64,000 bases of DNA. Origin: Azospirillum baldaniorum (lineage in GTDB: Bacteria > Pseudomonadota > Alphaproteobacteria > Azospirillales > Azospirillaceae). Shown one piece after another: positions 57,459-64,000 of this stretch. Within the stretch, counting starts at the first letter, position 1; every line of letters begins with the position of its first letter. The translations under genes were made by a program, and so were the position numbers. Location of the stretch: contig NZ_CP022254.1 of NCBI RefSeq assembly GCF_003119195.2, positions 1,643,001 through 1,707,000 of the forward strand, read 5' to 3'. The notes beneath the pieces were generated by a model that worked only from the letters and a program-made list of their open reading frames with translations, was not told where the DNA came from and did not search any database.

Positions 57459-58742
57459 ATGACCGTCAACGCCCGCATCGCTCCCCAGCCCTGGATGACC
57501 GCCCCCGAGACGCGCGCCGTGTTCGACGCCCTGGCCGCCGGAGGGGCGGACGCCCGCTTCGTCGGCGGTTGCGTGCGCGACGCGTGGCTGGGCCGCAAGG
57601 TCAAGGACATCGACATCGCCACTCATGCCCCGCCGGAGCGGGTGATGGCGCTGCTGAAGGCCGCGGGCATCGGCGCCATTCCCACCGGGATCGAGCACGG
57701 CACCATCACCGCCGTGGTCGGGAAGGCTCATTACGAGATCACCACGCTGCGTCGAGACGTCGAGACCTTCGGGCGTCATGCCCGCGTCGAATTCACCGAC
57801 GACTGGCGGGAGGACGCCGCCCGGCGCGACCTGACCATGAACGCCCTGAGCTGCACGCTGGACGGCTGCGTCTACGACCCCTTCGGGGGATTGGCGGACA
57901 TGGCCGCCGGGCGGGTGCGCTTCGTCGGCGACCCGCGCCAGCGCATCGAAGAGGACGTGCTGCGCCTGCTGCGCTTCTTCCGCTTCCACGCCCATTACGG
58001 CCGCGGCGCGCCGGACGAGGCGGCATTGGCCGCCTGCGCGGAGATGGCCCCCCGCCTGCCCACCCTGTCCGGGGAACGGGTGCGGGGCGAGCTGTCCCGC
58101 CTGCTGGCGGCGCCCGACCCGGCGTCGGCCTGGGCGTTGATGATCCGGCTCGGCGTGATGGTCCATCTGCTGCCGGACGCGGTGCGCACCGCTCGGCTGG
58201 ACGGTCTGGTCCGGCTGGAGCACGATCTGGACGAGCCGCCCGAGGCGGTGCGCCGCTTCGCCGCCGTGCTGGACACCGACCGGGCGGGGGCGCTGGCCGT
58301 GGCCCAGACCCTGCGCCTGTCCAACGCCGACCGCGACCGCCTCGCCGCCCTGACCGAGCCGCCGATGGCCGTGTCGCCGTCCGACGGTCCGGTGAAGCGG
58401 CGGCAGGCGCTCTACCGGCTGGGCGACGCCGGGCTGTACCGCGACCTCGTGCTTCTGGCGGCGGTGGATGCCCCCGGCCCGATGGCGCTCGACGCGGTGA
58501 AGGCGGCGCTGGCGACCGCCGAGGATTTGCCGTCCCTGGCCCTCCCCATCGCCGGGCGAGACCTGCTGGCCATGGGGATGCCGCGCGGCCCGGCGGTGGG
58601 CGCGTTGCTGAAGCAGGTCGAGGCGTGGTGGATCGCCGAGGACTTCCAGCCGGGACGGGACGAGTGTTTGGCGGAGGCGAAAAGGCGGTTGGAAAATCCC
58701 TCTCCCCTCCGGGGAGAGGGTGCCCGCGCAGCGGGCGGGTGA
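57459..58742 (+). CDS. cca: CCA-adding tRNA nucleotidyltransferase
   Basis: A 427-residue enzyme that repairs or adds the 3' CCA of tRNA. The polymerase head has FVGGCVRDAWLGRKVKDIDIATHA near residue 29 (GG and DxD), then ARRDLTMNALSC and the GLADMAAGRVRFVGDPRQRIEEDVLRLLRFFRF segment with the ribose- and base-reading region. The tail domain has helical repeats. The last 14 residues (SPLRGEGARAAGG) are encoded by the dispersed palindromic repeat at 58698-58817, so the C-terminus was captured from that repeat. Confidence 0.93.
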   Translation: MTVNARIAPQPWMTAPETRAVFDALAAGGADARFVGGCVRDAWLGRKVKDIDIATHAPPERVMALLKAAGIGAIPTGIEHGTITAVVGKAHYEITTLRRDVETFGRHARVEFTDDWREDAARRDLTMNALSCTLDGCVYDPFGGLADMAAGRVRFVGDPRQRIEEDVLRLLRFFRFHAHYGRGAPDEAALAACAEMAPRLPTLSGERVRGELSRLLAAPDPASAWALMIRLGVMVHLLPDAVRTARLDGLVRLEHDLDEPPEAVRRFAAVLDTDRAGALAVAQTLRLSNADRDRLAALTEPPMAVSPSDGPVKRRQALYRLGDAGLYRDLVLLAAVDAPGPMALDAVKAALATAEDLPSLALPIAGRDLLAMGMPRGPAVGALLKQVEAWWIAEDFQPGRDECLAEAKRRLENPSPLRGEGARAAGG

Positions 58743-58817
58743 GGGGGATGTGCTTGTGCCGAACATACCGACACGCACAACCCCCTCACCCTGACCCTCT
58801 CCCCGGAGGGGAGAGGG
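58698..58817. repeat. dispersed palindromic repeat, type B, overlapping the cca 3' end
   Basis: A hairpin CCCTCTCCCC/GGGGAGAGGG (58698-58720) and its inverted partner CCCTCTCCCC/GGGGAGAGGG (58795-58817) flank a GGGTGAGGGGG/CCCCCTCACCC pair. It is the same kind of element as 10796-10934. The first 45 bp are part of the cca reading frame and encode its last 14 residues and stop. Confidence 0.88.
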
Positions 58818-58829
58818 AAATGTCCGTGT

Positions 58830-59717
58830 TTACGGCCACTTCACCTCGGGCGGCATGCTCATCAATATGGCCTCGGTGTTGCCGCCGGTCTTCAGGCCGA
58901 AGGTCGTCCCACGGTCGTAGAGCAGGTTGAACTCGACGTAGCGGCCGCGGCGGATCAGCTGGTGCTCGCGCTGCTCCGCGGTCCAGGGGCGGTTCATGTG
59001 GCGGCGGACCAGGGCGGGGAAGACCTCCAGGAAGGCCAAGCCCACGTCGCGGGTGAAGGCGAAGTCGGCCTCCCAGTTCCCGGAATCCAGATTGTCGTAG
59101 AAGATGCCGCCGACGCCGCGCGCCTCGCCCCGGTGCGGCAGGAAGAAGTAGCGGTCGCACCATTCCTTGTAACGTGCGTAGCAGGTCGGGTCGTGGCGGT
59201 CGCAGGCGTTGCGGAAGGCGGCGTGGAAATCGGCGGTGTCCTGCTCGTCGGGCACCATCGGGGTCAGGTCGGCGCCGCCGCCGAACCAGCCGAGGCTGGT
59301 CACGATGTGGCGCGTGTTCATGTGGGTGGCCGGCACCAGCGGCGAGCGCATGTGCGCGACGAGGCTGATCCCCGACGCCCAGAACCGCCCGTCCTCCGCG
59401 GCGCCGGGGATGTTGGCGCGGAACTCCGGGCTGAAGGTGCCGTGCACCGTGGAGACGTTGACCCCCACCTTCTCGAACACGCGGCCGCGCATCACCGACA
59501 TCACGCCGCCGCCGCCCTCGCCGCCGCCATGGTCGGGGCGCTGCCAGGGCTTGCGCTCGAAGCGGCCCGGCGGCAGGTCGGCATGGGTGCCGGTCAGCTC
59601 GTCCTCGATCCGTTCGAACTCGGCGCAGATGCGGTCACGCAGTTCGGCGAACCAGGCGCTGGCCTGAGCCTGACGGGCGGTTCTGATGTCCATGGCGTCG
59701 GTGGGGGAGGTGGTCAT
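58830..59717 (-). CDS. hemF: oxygen-dependent coproporphyrinogen III oxidase
   Basis: It converts coproporphyrinogen III to protoporphyrinogen IX with oxygen, in heme synthesis. The 295-residue length and segments are typical: GGGEGGGGVMSVMRGRVFEKVGVNVSTVHG near residue 65, the MRSPLVPATHMNTRHIVT region with conserved His, WFGGGADLTP, and RRGRYVEFNLLYDRGTTFGLKTGGNTEAILMSMPP at the end. The start is ATG 59717. It is 20 bp from the trmL stop on the same strand. Confidence 0.96.
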   Translation of the reverse strand: MTTSPTDAMDIRTARQAQASAWFAELRDRICAEFERIEDELTGTHADLPPGRFERKPWQRPDHGGGEGGGGVMSVMRGRVFEKVGVNVSTVHGTFSPEFRANIPGAAEDGRFWASGISLVAHMRSPLVPATHMNTRHIVTSLGWFGGGADLTPMVPDEQDTADFHAAFRNACDRHDPTCYARYKEWCDRYFFLPHRGEARGVGGIFYDNLDSGNWEADFAFTRDVGLAFLEVFPALVRRHMNRPWTAEQREHQLIRRGRYVEFNLLYDRGTTFGLKTGGNTEAILMSMPPEVKWP

Positions 59718-59737
59718 GGGCGGGCGTCCGGCGTCGG

Positions 59738-60211
59738 TCAGGGCGAAGGAAGGGGCGAGGGTCTGGGCAATGCGGCCGTCTGCCGCAGGGCTTCACCCAA
59801 CACCATCGCGGCACTCAGCGCAACATTCAGCGACCGGGCGGGCGGCATCAGGGGGATGACCAGCCGGGCGTCGGCCGCCGCGTGGACCTCGTCGGGCACC
59901 CCGGCGCTCTCGCGCCCGACCATGATCCGGTCGTCCGGCGCGAAGGCGAACTCGGTGTAGGGAACGGCGCCGCGGGTGGTCAGCAGCACCAGCCGCCCGC
60001 CCTGCGGCAGCGCCCGGTAGGCCGCCCAGGAGCTGTGCCGGACCAGGGCCAGCTGGTCGATGTAGTCCATCCCGGCCCGGCGCAGCTTGCGGTCGTCCAG
60101 AACGAAGCCGCAGGGCTCGATCAGGTCCAGCGGCACCCCGAGTCCCGCCGCCAGACGCATCAGAGTCCCGGCGTTCTGGGGAATGTCCGGTTCGAAGAGA
60201 ACGAGGCGCAT
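59738..60211 (-). CDS. trmL: tRNA (cytidine/uridine-2'-O-)-methyltransferase TrmL
   Basis: A 157-residue SPOUT methyltransferase that modifies the wobble base of some tRNA-Leu species. The fold signature is LFEPDIPQNAGTLMRLAAGLG near residue 5, the LVLLTTRGAVPYTEF segment, and the knot MVGRESAGVPDEVHAAADARLVIPLMPPARSLNVALSAAMVLGEALRQ. The ATG at 60211 is clear. It is divergent from petA across a 256-bp leader and lies directly upstream of hemF, which may share its promoter. Confidence 0.93.
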   Translation of the reverse strand: MRLVLFEPDIPQNAGTLMRLAAGLGVPLDLIEPCGFVLDDRKLRRAGMDYIDQLALVRHSSWAAYRALPQGGRLVLLTTRGAVPYTEFAFAPDDRIMVGRESAGVPDEVHAAADARLVIPLMPPARSLNVALSAAMVLGEALRQTAALPRPSPLPSP

Positions 60212-60284
60212 GAAATTCCCTTTTGGTTCAGCGAAGTCTAATGGTGCACCGCAAAGCGCGACAAGTTGTCCCGATGACAAAACC

Positions 60285-60313
60285 TTTTCAAGGCGTTGCC
60301 GCGACTGTATACC
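60285..60313 (+). promoter_or_regulatory. possible promoter of the cytochrome bc1 operon
   Basis: TTTTCA (60285-60290), a 17-bp spacer and TATACC (60308-60313) lie 155 bp before the petA ATG at 60468. The spacing is ideal and the boxes are weak to fair. A long leader remains before the gene. Confidence 0.35.
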
Positions 60314-60467
60314 GCACCCCGGATACCCGGGACATACAACCCCGGTCGACGCGGCGCGCACCCACCCACCCAGTGAGCGGACATGCCCGTCAAGTCGTGA
60401 TAAACACTGGTCCACGTGTCATAGGGCGCTTCGGCGCGCCGCGTATGCCTTGAGGAGATTAACGCTT

Positions 60468-61037
60468 ATGGCTCAGACCACGCATCCGCCCGGGACGGGT
60501 GGCCACGCGGCCCCCGGCGGCGAGGGGGCTTCCCGCCGTGATTTTCTCTACCTCGCCACCGGGGCCGTGGGTGCCATTGGTGTCGCGTCGGCCGTCTGGC
60601 CGTTCATCGACAGCATGAACCCGGCCGCCGACACCCTCGCGCTGGCTTCGATCGACGTGGATCTGGCCCCGGTCCAGGAAGGCCAGGCGATCACCGTCAC
60701 CTGGCGCGGCAAGCCGGTCTTCGTCCGCCACCGCACGGCGAAGGAGATCGAGGAGGCGCGCACCGTCAACCTCGGCGAGCTGCGCGACCCGGCCGCCGAC
60801 GACGCCCGCGTCAAGAAGCCGGAATGGCTGATCGTCGTCGGCATCTGTACGCACTTGGGCTGCGTGCCGCTGGGCCAGAAGCCGACCGATCCGCGCGGCG
60901 ACTACGACGGCTGGTTCTGCCCCTGCCACGGCTCGCACTACGACACCGCAGGGCGCATCCGCAAGGGTCCCGCCCCGGCCAACCTCGTCGTTCCGCAGTA
61001 CGCTTTCACGAGCGACACCGCGGTCCGGCTCGGCTAA
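60468..61037 (+). CDS. petA: ubiquinol-cytochrome c reductase Rieske iron-sulfur subunit
   Basis: A 189-residue membrane-anchored Rieske protein of complex III. A Tat-type start (SRRDFLYLATGAVGAIGVASAVW) gives the uncleaved membrane helix at about residues 24-45. The 2Fe-2S ligands are in CTHLGCVPL and CPCHGSHYD near residues 129 and 150. It moves electrons from ubiquinol to cytochrome c1. It is first in the petABC operon. Confidence 0.97.
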   Translation: MAQTTHPPGTGGHAAPGGEGASRRDFLYLATGAVGAIGVASAVWPFIDSMNPAADTLALASIDVDLAPVQEGQAITVTWRGKPVFVRHRTAKEIEEARTVNLGELRDPAADDARVKKPEWLIVVGICTHLGCVPLGQKPTDPRGDYDGWFCPCHGSHYDTAGRIRKGPAPANLVVPQYAFTSDTAVRLG

Positions 61038-61066
61038 GCGGCCCTTAAGGTTCTGGAGACCCCAAG

Positions 61067-62335
61067 ATGGCTCAGGCTCACGCCCCCCAGTTCAAGAATC
61101 CCGTTGTGAAGTGGATCGACAGCCGCCTGCCGATCTTCACGATGCTGGACCATGAGTACAACCAGTATCCGATGCCCCGGAACGTCAACTATCTGTGGGC
61201 GTTCGGTGCCATCGCCGGCATCATGCTGGTCATCATGATCGCCACCGGCCTCGTGCTGGCGATGCAGTATGCGGCCAACACGCACATCGCCTTCGAGTCG
61301 GTGGAGCGCATCATGCGCGACGTCAACTACGGCTGGCTGCTGCGCTACGTCCACGCCAACGGCGCGTCGATGTTCTTCATCGCCGTCTACATCCACATGT
61401 TCCGCGGTCTCTACTACGGCTCCTACAAGGCGCCGCGCGAGATACTGTGGATCCTCGGCGTGCTGATCCTGCTGGCCATGATGGCGACCGCCTTCATGGG
61501 CTACGTGCTGCCGTGGGGCCAGATGAGCTTCTGGGGCGCCACCGTCATCACGAACCTGTTCTCGGCCTTCCCGCTGGTCGGCGACCCGATCGTGACCTGG
61601 CTGTGGGGCGGCTTCTCGGTCGACAACCCGACGCTGAACCGCTTCTTCGCGCTGCACTTCCTGCTGCCGTTCGTGCTGCTGGGCCTGGTCGTCCTCCACA
61701 CCGCCGCCCTGCACGTCTCCGGTTCCAACAACCCGCTGGGCATCGACGCCAAGGGCCCGCAGGACACCGTGCCGTTCAACCCGTACGTCACGATCAAGGA
61801 CGGCTTCGCGGTCGTCGTGTTCCTGATCTTCTACGCGGCCTTCGTCTTCTTCGCGCCGAACTACCTCGGACACCCGGACAACTACATCCCGGCCAACCCG
61901 CTGGTCACCCCGGCGCACATCGTTCCGGAATGGTACTTCCTGCCGTTCTACGCGATCCTGCGCGCGATCCCGGACAAGCTGGGCGGCGTGCTCGCCATGT
62001 TCGGCGCCATCGCGGTGCTGGCGGCTCTGCCGTGGCTCGACACCTCCAAGGTGCGCAGCTGCAAGTTCCGTCCGATCTACCGCCAGTTCTTCTGGATCCT
62101 CGCCATCGACGCCCTGGTCCTCGGCTACGCCGGCGCGATGCCCGCGGAAGGCGTGTGGCTGCTGGTCGCCCGCATCGGCACGGCCTACTACTTCTTCCAC
62201 TTCCTGATCCTGCTGCCGCTGCTGGGCAAGCTGGAGCGTCCGTTGCCGCTCCCCGCCAGCATCTGCGAACCGGTTCTGAAGGGCGGTGGCCGCGTTGCCG
62301 CCGGCGCCCACGCCAAGCCCATGGAGAAGGCATAA
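61067..62335 (+). CDS. petB: cytochrome b of complex III
   Basis: A 422-residue cytochrome b with eight membrane helices. Heme-ligand His pairs lie in the FIAVYIHMFRG region and in VVLHTAALHVSGS. Further marks are the ubiquinol-site PEWYFLPFYAILRAIPDK segment and the helix GYVLPWGQMSFWGATVITNLF. It starts with ATG 61067, 29 bp after petA. Its stop overlaps the petC ATG by one base (TAATG). Confidence 0.98.
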   Translation: MAQAHAPQFKNPVVKWIDSRLPIFTMLDHEYNQYPMPRNVNYLWAFGAIAGIMLVIMIATGLVLAMQYAANTHIAFESVERIMRDVNYGWLLRYVHANGASMFFIAVYIHMFRGLYYGSYKAPREILWILGVLILLAMMATAFMGYVLPWGQMSFWGATVITNLFSAFPLVGDPIVTWLWGGFSVDNPTLNRFFALHFLLPFVLLGLVVLHTAALHVSGSNNPLGIDAKGPQDTVPFNPYVTIKDGFAVVVFLIFYAAFVFFAPNYLGHPDNYIPANPLVTPAHIVPEWYFLPFYAILRAIPDKLGGVLAMFGAIAVLAALPWLDTSKVRSCKFRPIYRQFFWILAIDALVLGYAGAMPAEGVWLLVARIGTAYYFFHFLILLPLLGKLERPLPLPASICEPVLKGGGRVAAGAHAKPMEKA

Positions 62336-63099
62336 TGCGCTCTCTGAAGTCTGCCATCCTCTCCGCGGCCGTCGCCCTGGGTCTGGCCGGCGCCGCGCAG
62401 GCGTCGGAAGCGGTGCACATTCCCAAGCAGGAGTGGTCGCACAGCGGCGTGTTCGGCACCATCGACAAGGCCTCGGCGCAGCGCGGCTTCCAGATCTACA
62501 AGGAAGTCTGCTCGACCTGCCACTCGGCCAAGCTGGTCCCGATCCGCACGCTCGCCGGCATCGGCTTCAACGAGGACGAGCTGAAGGCGATCGCCGCCGG
62601 CTATGAGGTCCAGGCCGGTCCGAACGACGCGGGTGAGATGTTCATGCGTCCGGGCATCCCGGCCGACCGCTTCCCGTCGCCGTTCCCCAACGACAACGCC
62701 GCCCGCGCCGCCAACAACGGCGCCCTGCCGCCGGACCTGTCGCTGATGGCGAAGGCCCGCGTCGGCGGCGAGGACTACCTCTACGCCTTCCTGACCGGCT
62801 TCGAGGAGAACCCGCCGGAAGGCGTGACCCTGATGCCGGGCATGAACTACAACAAGTACTTCCCGGGCCATCAGGTGGGCATGCCCAACATCCTGATGCC
62901 GGACGGCGTGACCTACGCCGACGGCACCCCGGCGACGGTGCAGCAGCAGGCCCACGACATCAGCACCTTCCTGACCTTCATCGCCGAGCCGCACATGGAT
63001 GCGCGCAAGCAGATGGGCGTGAAGGTGATCCTGTTCCTGATCGTGCTGGCCGGCCTGATGTACGCCACCAAGCGCAAGCTGTGGAGCACCTTGCACTGA
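62335..63099 (+). CDS. petC: cytochrome c1
   Basis: A 254-residue protein with a Sec signal peptide (hydrophobic core about residues 7-21, cleavage near AQAS). The heme site is CSTCH near residue 58, the distal Met is in a MPGMNYNKYFPGHQVGMP-type segment, and a C-terminal membrane anchor spans about residues 228-245 (VKVILFLIVLAGLMYATKRK). It accepts electrons from the Rieske centre. A clean terminator follows at 63137. Confidence 0.97.
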   Translation: MRSLKSAILSAAVALGLAGAAQASEAVHIPKQEWSHSGVFGTIDKASAQRGFQIYKEVCSTCHSAKLVPIRTLAGIGFNEDELKAIAAGYEVQAGPNDAGEMFMRPGIPADRFPSPFPNDNAARAANNGALPPDLSLMAKARVGGEDYLYAFLTGFEENPPEGVTLMPGMNYNKYFPGHQVGMPNILMPDGVTYADGTPATVQQQAHDISTFLTFIAEPHMDARKQMGVKVILFLIVLAGLMYATKRKLWSTLH

Positions 63100-63136
63100 G
63101 CCGCGTCCCGGCCCGGTGTGGATGATTGAAGACTGG

Positions 63137-63166
63137 ACAGGGCGCCTTCGGGCGCCCTGTTCTTTT
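63137..63166 (+). terminator. rho-independent terminator of the petABC operon
   Basis: Stem ACAGGGCGCC (63137-63146), tetraloop TTCG (63147-63150) and stem GGCGCCCTGT (63151-63160), a perfect 10-bp hairpin, followed by TCTTTT (63161-63166). The T tract and the stable tetraloop make this a model intrinsic terminator. Confidence 0.93.
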
Positions 63167-63217
63167 GTGGGCGAGGTTCTTGACCGGCGACCCCATTCCC
63201 AGGCGAAGGTGGTGCAG

Positions 63218-63769
63218 ATGACTGACAGGCTGATCGACGAGATCGTGGATTTCTGGTTCGACGAAGCGATGAAGCCCTACTGGTTCCGCCAGTCCGACAG
63301 TTTCGACCGGACGGTGCGCGACACGCTGCTTCCCCATCACGAGGCGGCGGCGGAGGGCCGGTACGATCATTGGCTGGAGGATGTGGACGGCTGTCTGGCG
63401 CTCTGCGTCCTGCTCGATCAGGTGCCGCGCAACGTCTTCCGCGGTTCGCCGCGGGCCTTCGCGACCGACGGCAAGGCGCTGGCGGTGGCCCGCCATGTGG
63501 TGGAGCAGGGCTACGACCTGGAATGCACCGAGGACGAGCGGATCTTCCTCTATCTGCCGTTCGAGCATCAGGAGGACATGGACTGCCAGGAACTGTCCTG
63601 CACCCTGTTCCGGGAGCGGGTCAGCGATCCGGAGGTCGTGGATTACGCCGAACGCCACCGCAAGGTCATCGCGCGCTTCGGGCGGTTTCCCCACCGCAAC
63701 GCGGTCCTCGGCCGCGAGACGACGCCGGAGGAGGCGGAATTCCTCAAGGAGCCGGGTTCGTCCTTCTGA
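63218..63769 (+). CDS. DUF924 family protein
   Basis: A 183-residue soluble helical protein of the DUF924 (TPR-like) family: DFWFDEAMKPYWFRQSDSFDR near residue 10, DGCLALCVLLDQVPRNVFRGSPRAFATD near residue 58, and FLYLPFEHQEDMDCQELSCTLF in the middle. The family is widespread and its function is not defined. The ATG at 63218 is preferred; an upstream GTG would start inside the terminator region. Its last 26 bp overlap the convergent receiver-domain gene. Confidence 0.88.
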   Translation: MTDRLIDEIVDFWFDEAMKPYWFRQSDSFDRTVRDTLLPHHEAAAEGRYDHWLEDVDGCLALCVLLDQVPRNVFRGSPRAFATDGKALAVARHVVEQGYDLECTEDERIFLYLPFEHQEDMDCQELSCTLFRERVSDPEVVDYAERHRKVIARFGRFPHRNAVLGRETTPEEAEFLKEPGSSF

Positions 63770-64000
63770 CGGCATCGCCCTCCGGCATCCCGGGCTCCAG
63801 CCAGCGCTTCAGGGCGGCCAGCAGTTCAGGGCGGCGCACCGGCTTGGGCACGTAATCGTTCATGCCGGCGACCACGCAGCGGTCGCGGTCCTCGGCGAAG
63901 CCGTGGGCGGTGACCGCGATGATCGGCACCGCGGCCCGCGGCCCGGTCATTGTCCGGATGGCCCGTGTCGCGGCGATCCCATCCACCTCCGGCATGGCGA
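63744..64000 (-). CDS. C-terminal receiver domain of a signalling protein (5' end outside window)
   Basis: The gene continues beyond the window, so only about 85 residues are visible. The text MPEVDGIAATRAIRTMTGPRAAVPIIAVTAHGFAEDRDRCVVAGMNDYVPKPVRRPELLAALKRWL is the second half of a receiver domain: the end of the phosphorylation loop (MPEVDG), the switch Thr (VTAH), and the Lys of the KP pair. It most likely belongs to a hybrid histidine kinase or response regulator. The stop is at 63744-63746. Confidence 0.75.
   Translation of the reverse strand, partial: AMPEVDGIAATRAIRTMTGPRAAVPIIAVTAHGFAEDRDRCVVAGMNDYVPKPVRRPELLAALKRWLEPGMPEGDAVRRTNPAP

Noticed and set aside
1..64000. CRISPR arrays, rRNA genes and complete insertion sequences.
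   Set aside because: No regularly spaced direct repeats with unique spacers, no rRNA-like sequence and no transposase were seen.

Overview
The window is a high-GC chromosomal segment that looks like an alphaproteobacterium of the Rhodospirillales, most likely Azospirillum or a close relative. This is inferred from three things: the fbc cytochrome bc1 operon with a Tat-type Rieske protein, the chorismate mutase-hisC-tyrC block next to metX-metW, and the dispersed palindromic repeats of the CCCTCTCCC/GGGAGAGGG and CCTCCCCCGCTTCGCAGGGG types. No rRNA, CRISPR array or replication origin was seen. Most of it is dense core genome with strong codon bias. The accessory parts are small and decayed.

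Layout. 1-6.6 kb: end of a secreted-type protein, two DMT transporters, a DUF985 cupin, a GST, glyoxalase II (gloB), a methyltransferase, an RBBP9-like hydrolase and a PRC-barrel protein. 6.7-12 kb: metX-metW facing away from chorismate mutase-hisC-tyrC (methionine, and Tyr/Phe/His branch enzymes). 12-17.4 kb: an orphan sulfate-binding protein with an XRE-cupin regulator, then oxyR facing away from ahpC-ahpF with a readable OxyR-type operator between them. 17.5-21.3 kb: a three-subunit molybdenum hydroxylase operon of the PaoABC type. 21.5-27.6 kb: poorly characterised genes (a 543-residue orphan, a YdjM-like membrane protein, a small cupin, a stand-alone SF2 helicase, a single-domain response regulator). 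27.6-32.4 kb: plsY, a probably non-catalytic dihydroorotase homologue (pyrX) overlapping pyrB, a DUF6644/DUF6152 pair, and a GcvA-like LysR gene with a palindromic CTAAT operator.

32.5-35.4 kb is a lower-GC patch: DUF1127 and GFA genes, a gene broken by one missing G, and a decayed GFA copy. 35.5-45.1 kb: an AEC carrier with ruvX, a GNAT enzyme, a chemoreceptor, gatCAB and a PAS histidine kinase. 45.5-48.6 kb lies between tRNA-Ser(GCU) and tRNA-Gln(UUG). It holds a tyrosine recombinase inactivated by a 14-bp tandem duplication, a GST-like gene and an orphan membrane protein, so it is a decayed integration island. 48.7-55.7 kb: a MoxR ATPase/DUF58/BatA-DUF4159/membrane-protein operon of unknown function. 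55.8-58.7 kb: DUF1285, NUDIX CoA pyrophosphatase, DUF6111 and CCA-adding enzyme. 58.8-64 kb: hemF, trmL, the petABC operon with a clean terminator, DUF924 and the end of a receiver-domain protein.

The most interesting observations are the MoxR operon split by a 25-bp perfect inverted repeat, the PyrB-linked dihydroorotase that has lost its metal histidines, the tRNA-Ser island with a 12-bp repeat of the tRNA anticodon arm at the recombinase 3' end, the 14-bp tandem repeats at three loci, the OxyR and GcvA-type operators, and a dispersed repeat that now encodes the C-terminus of the CCA enzyme. None of these is proven here to be a new system. The MoxR operon and the helicase neighbourhood are the best candidates for unexplored function.
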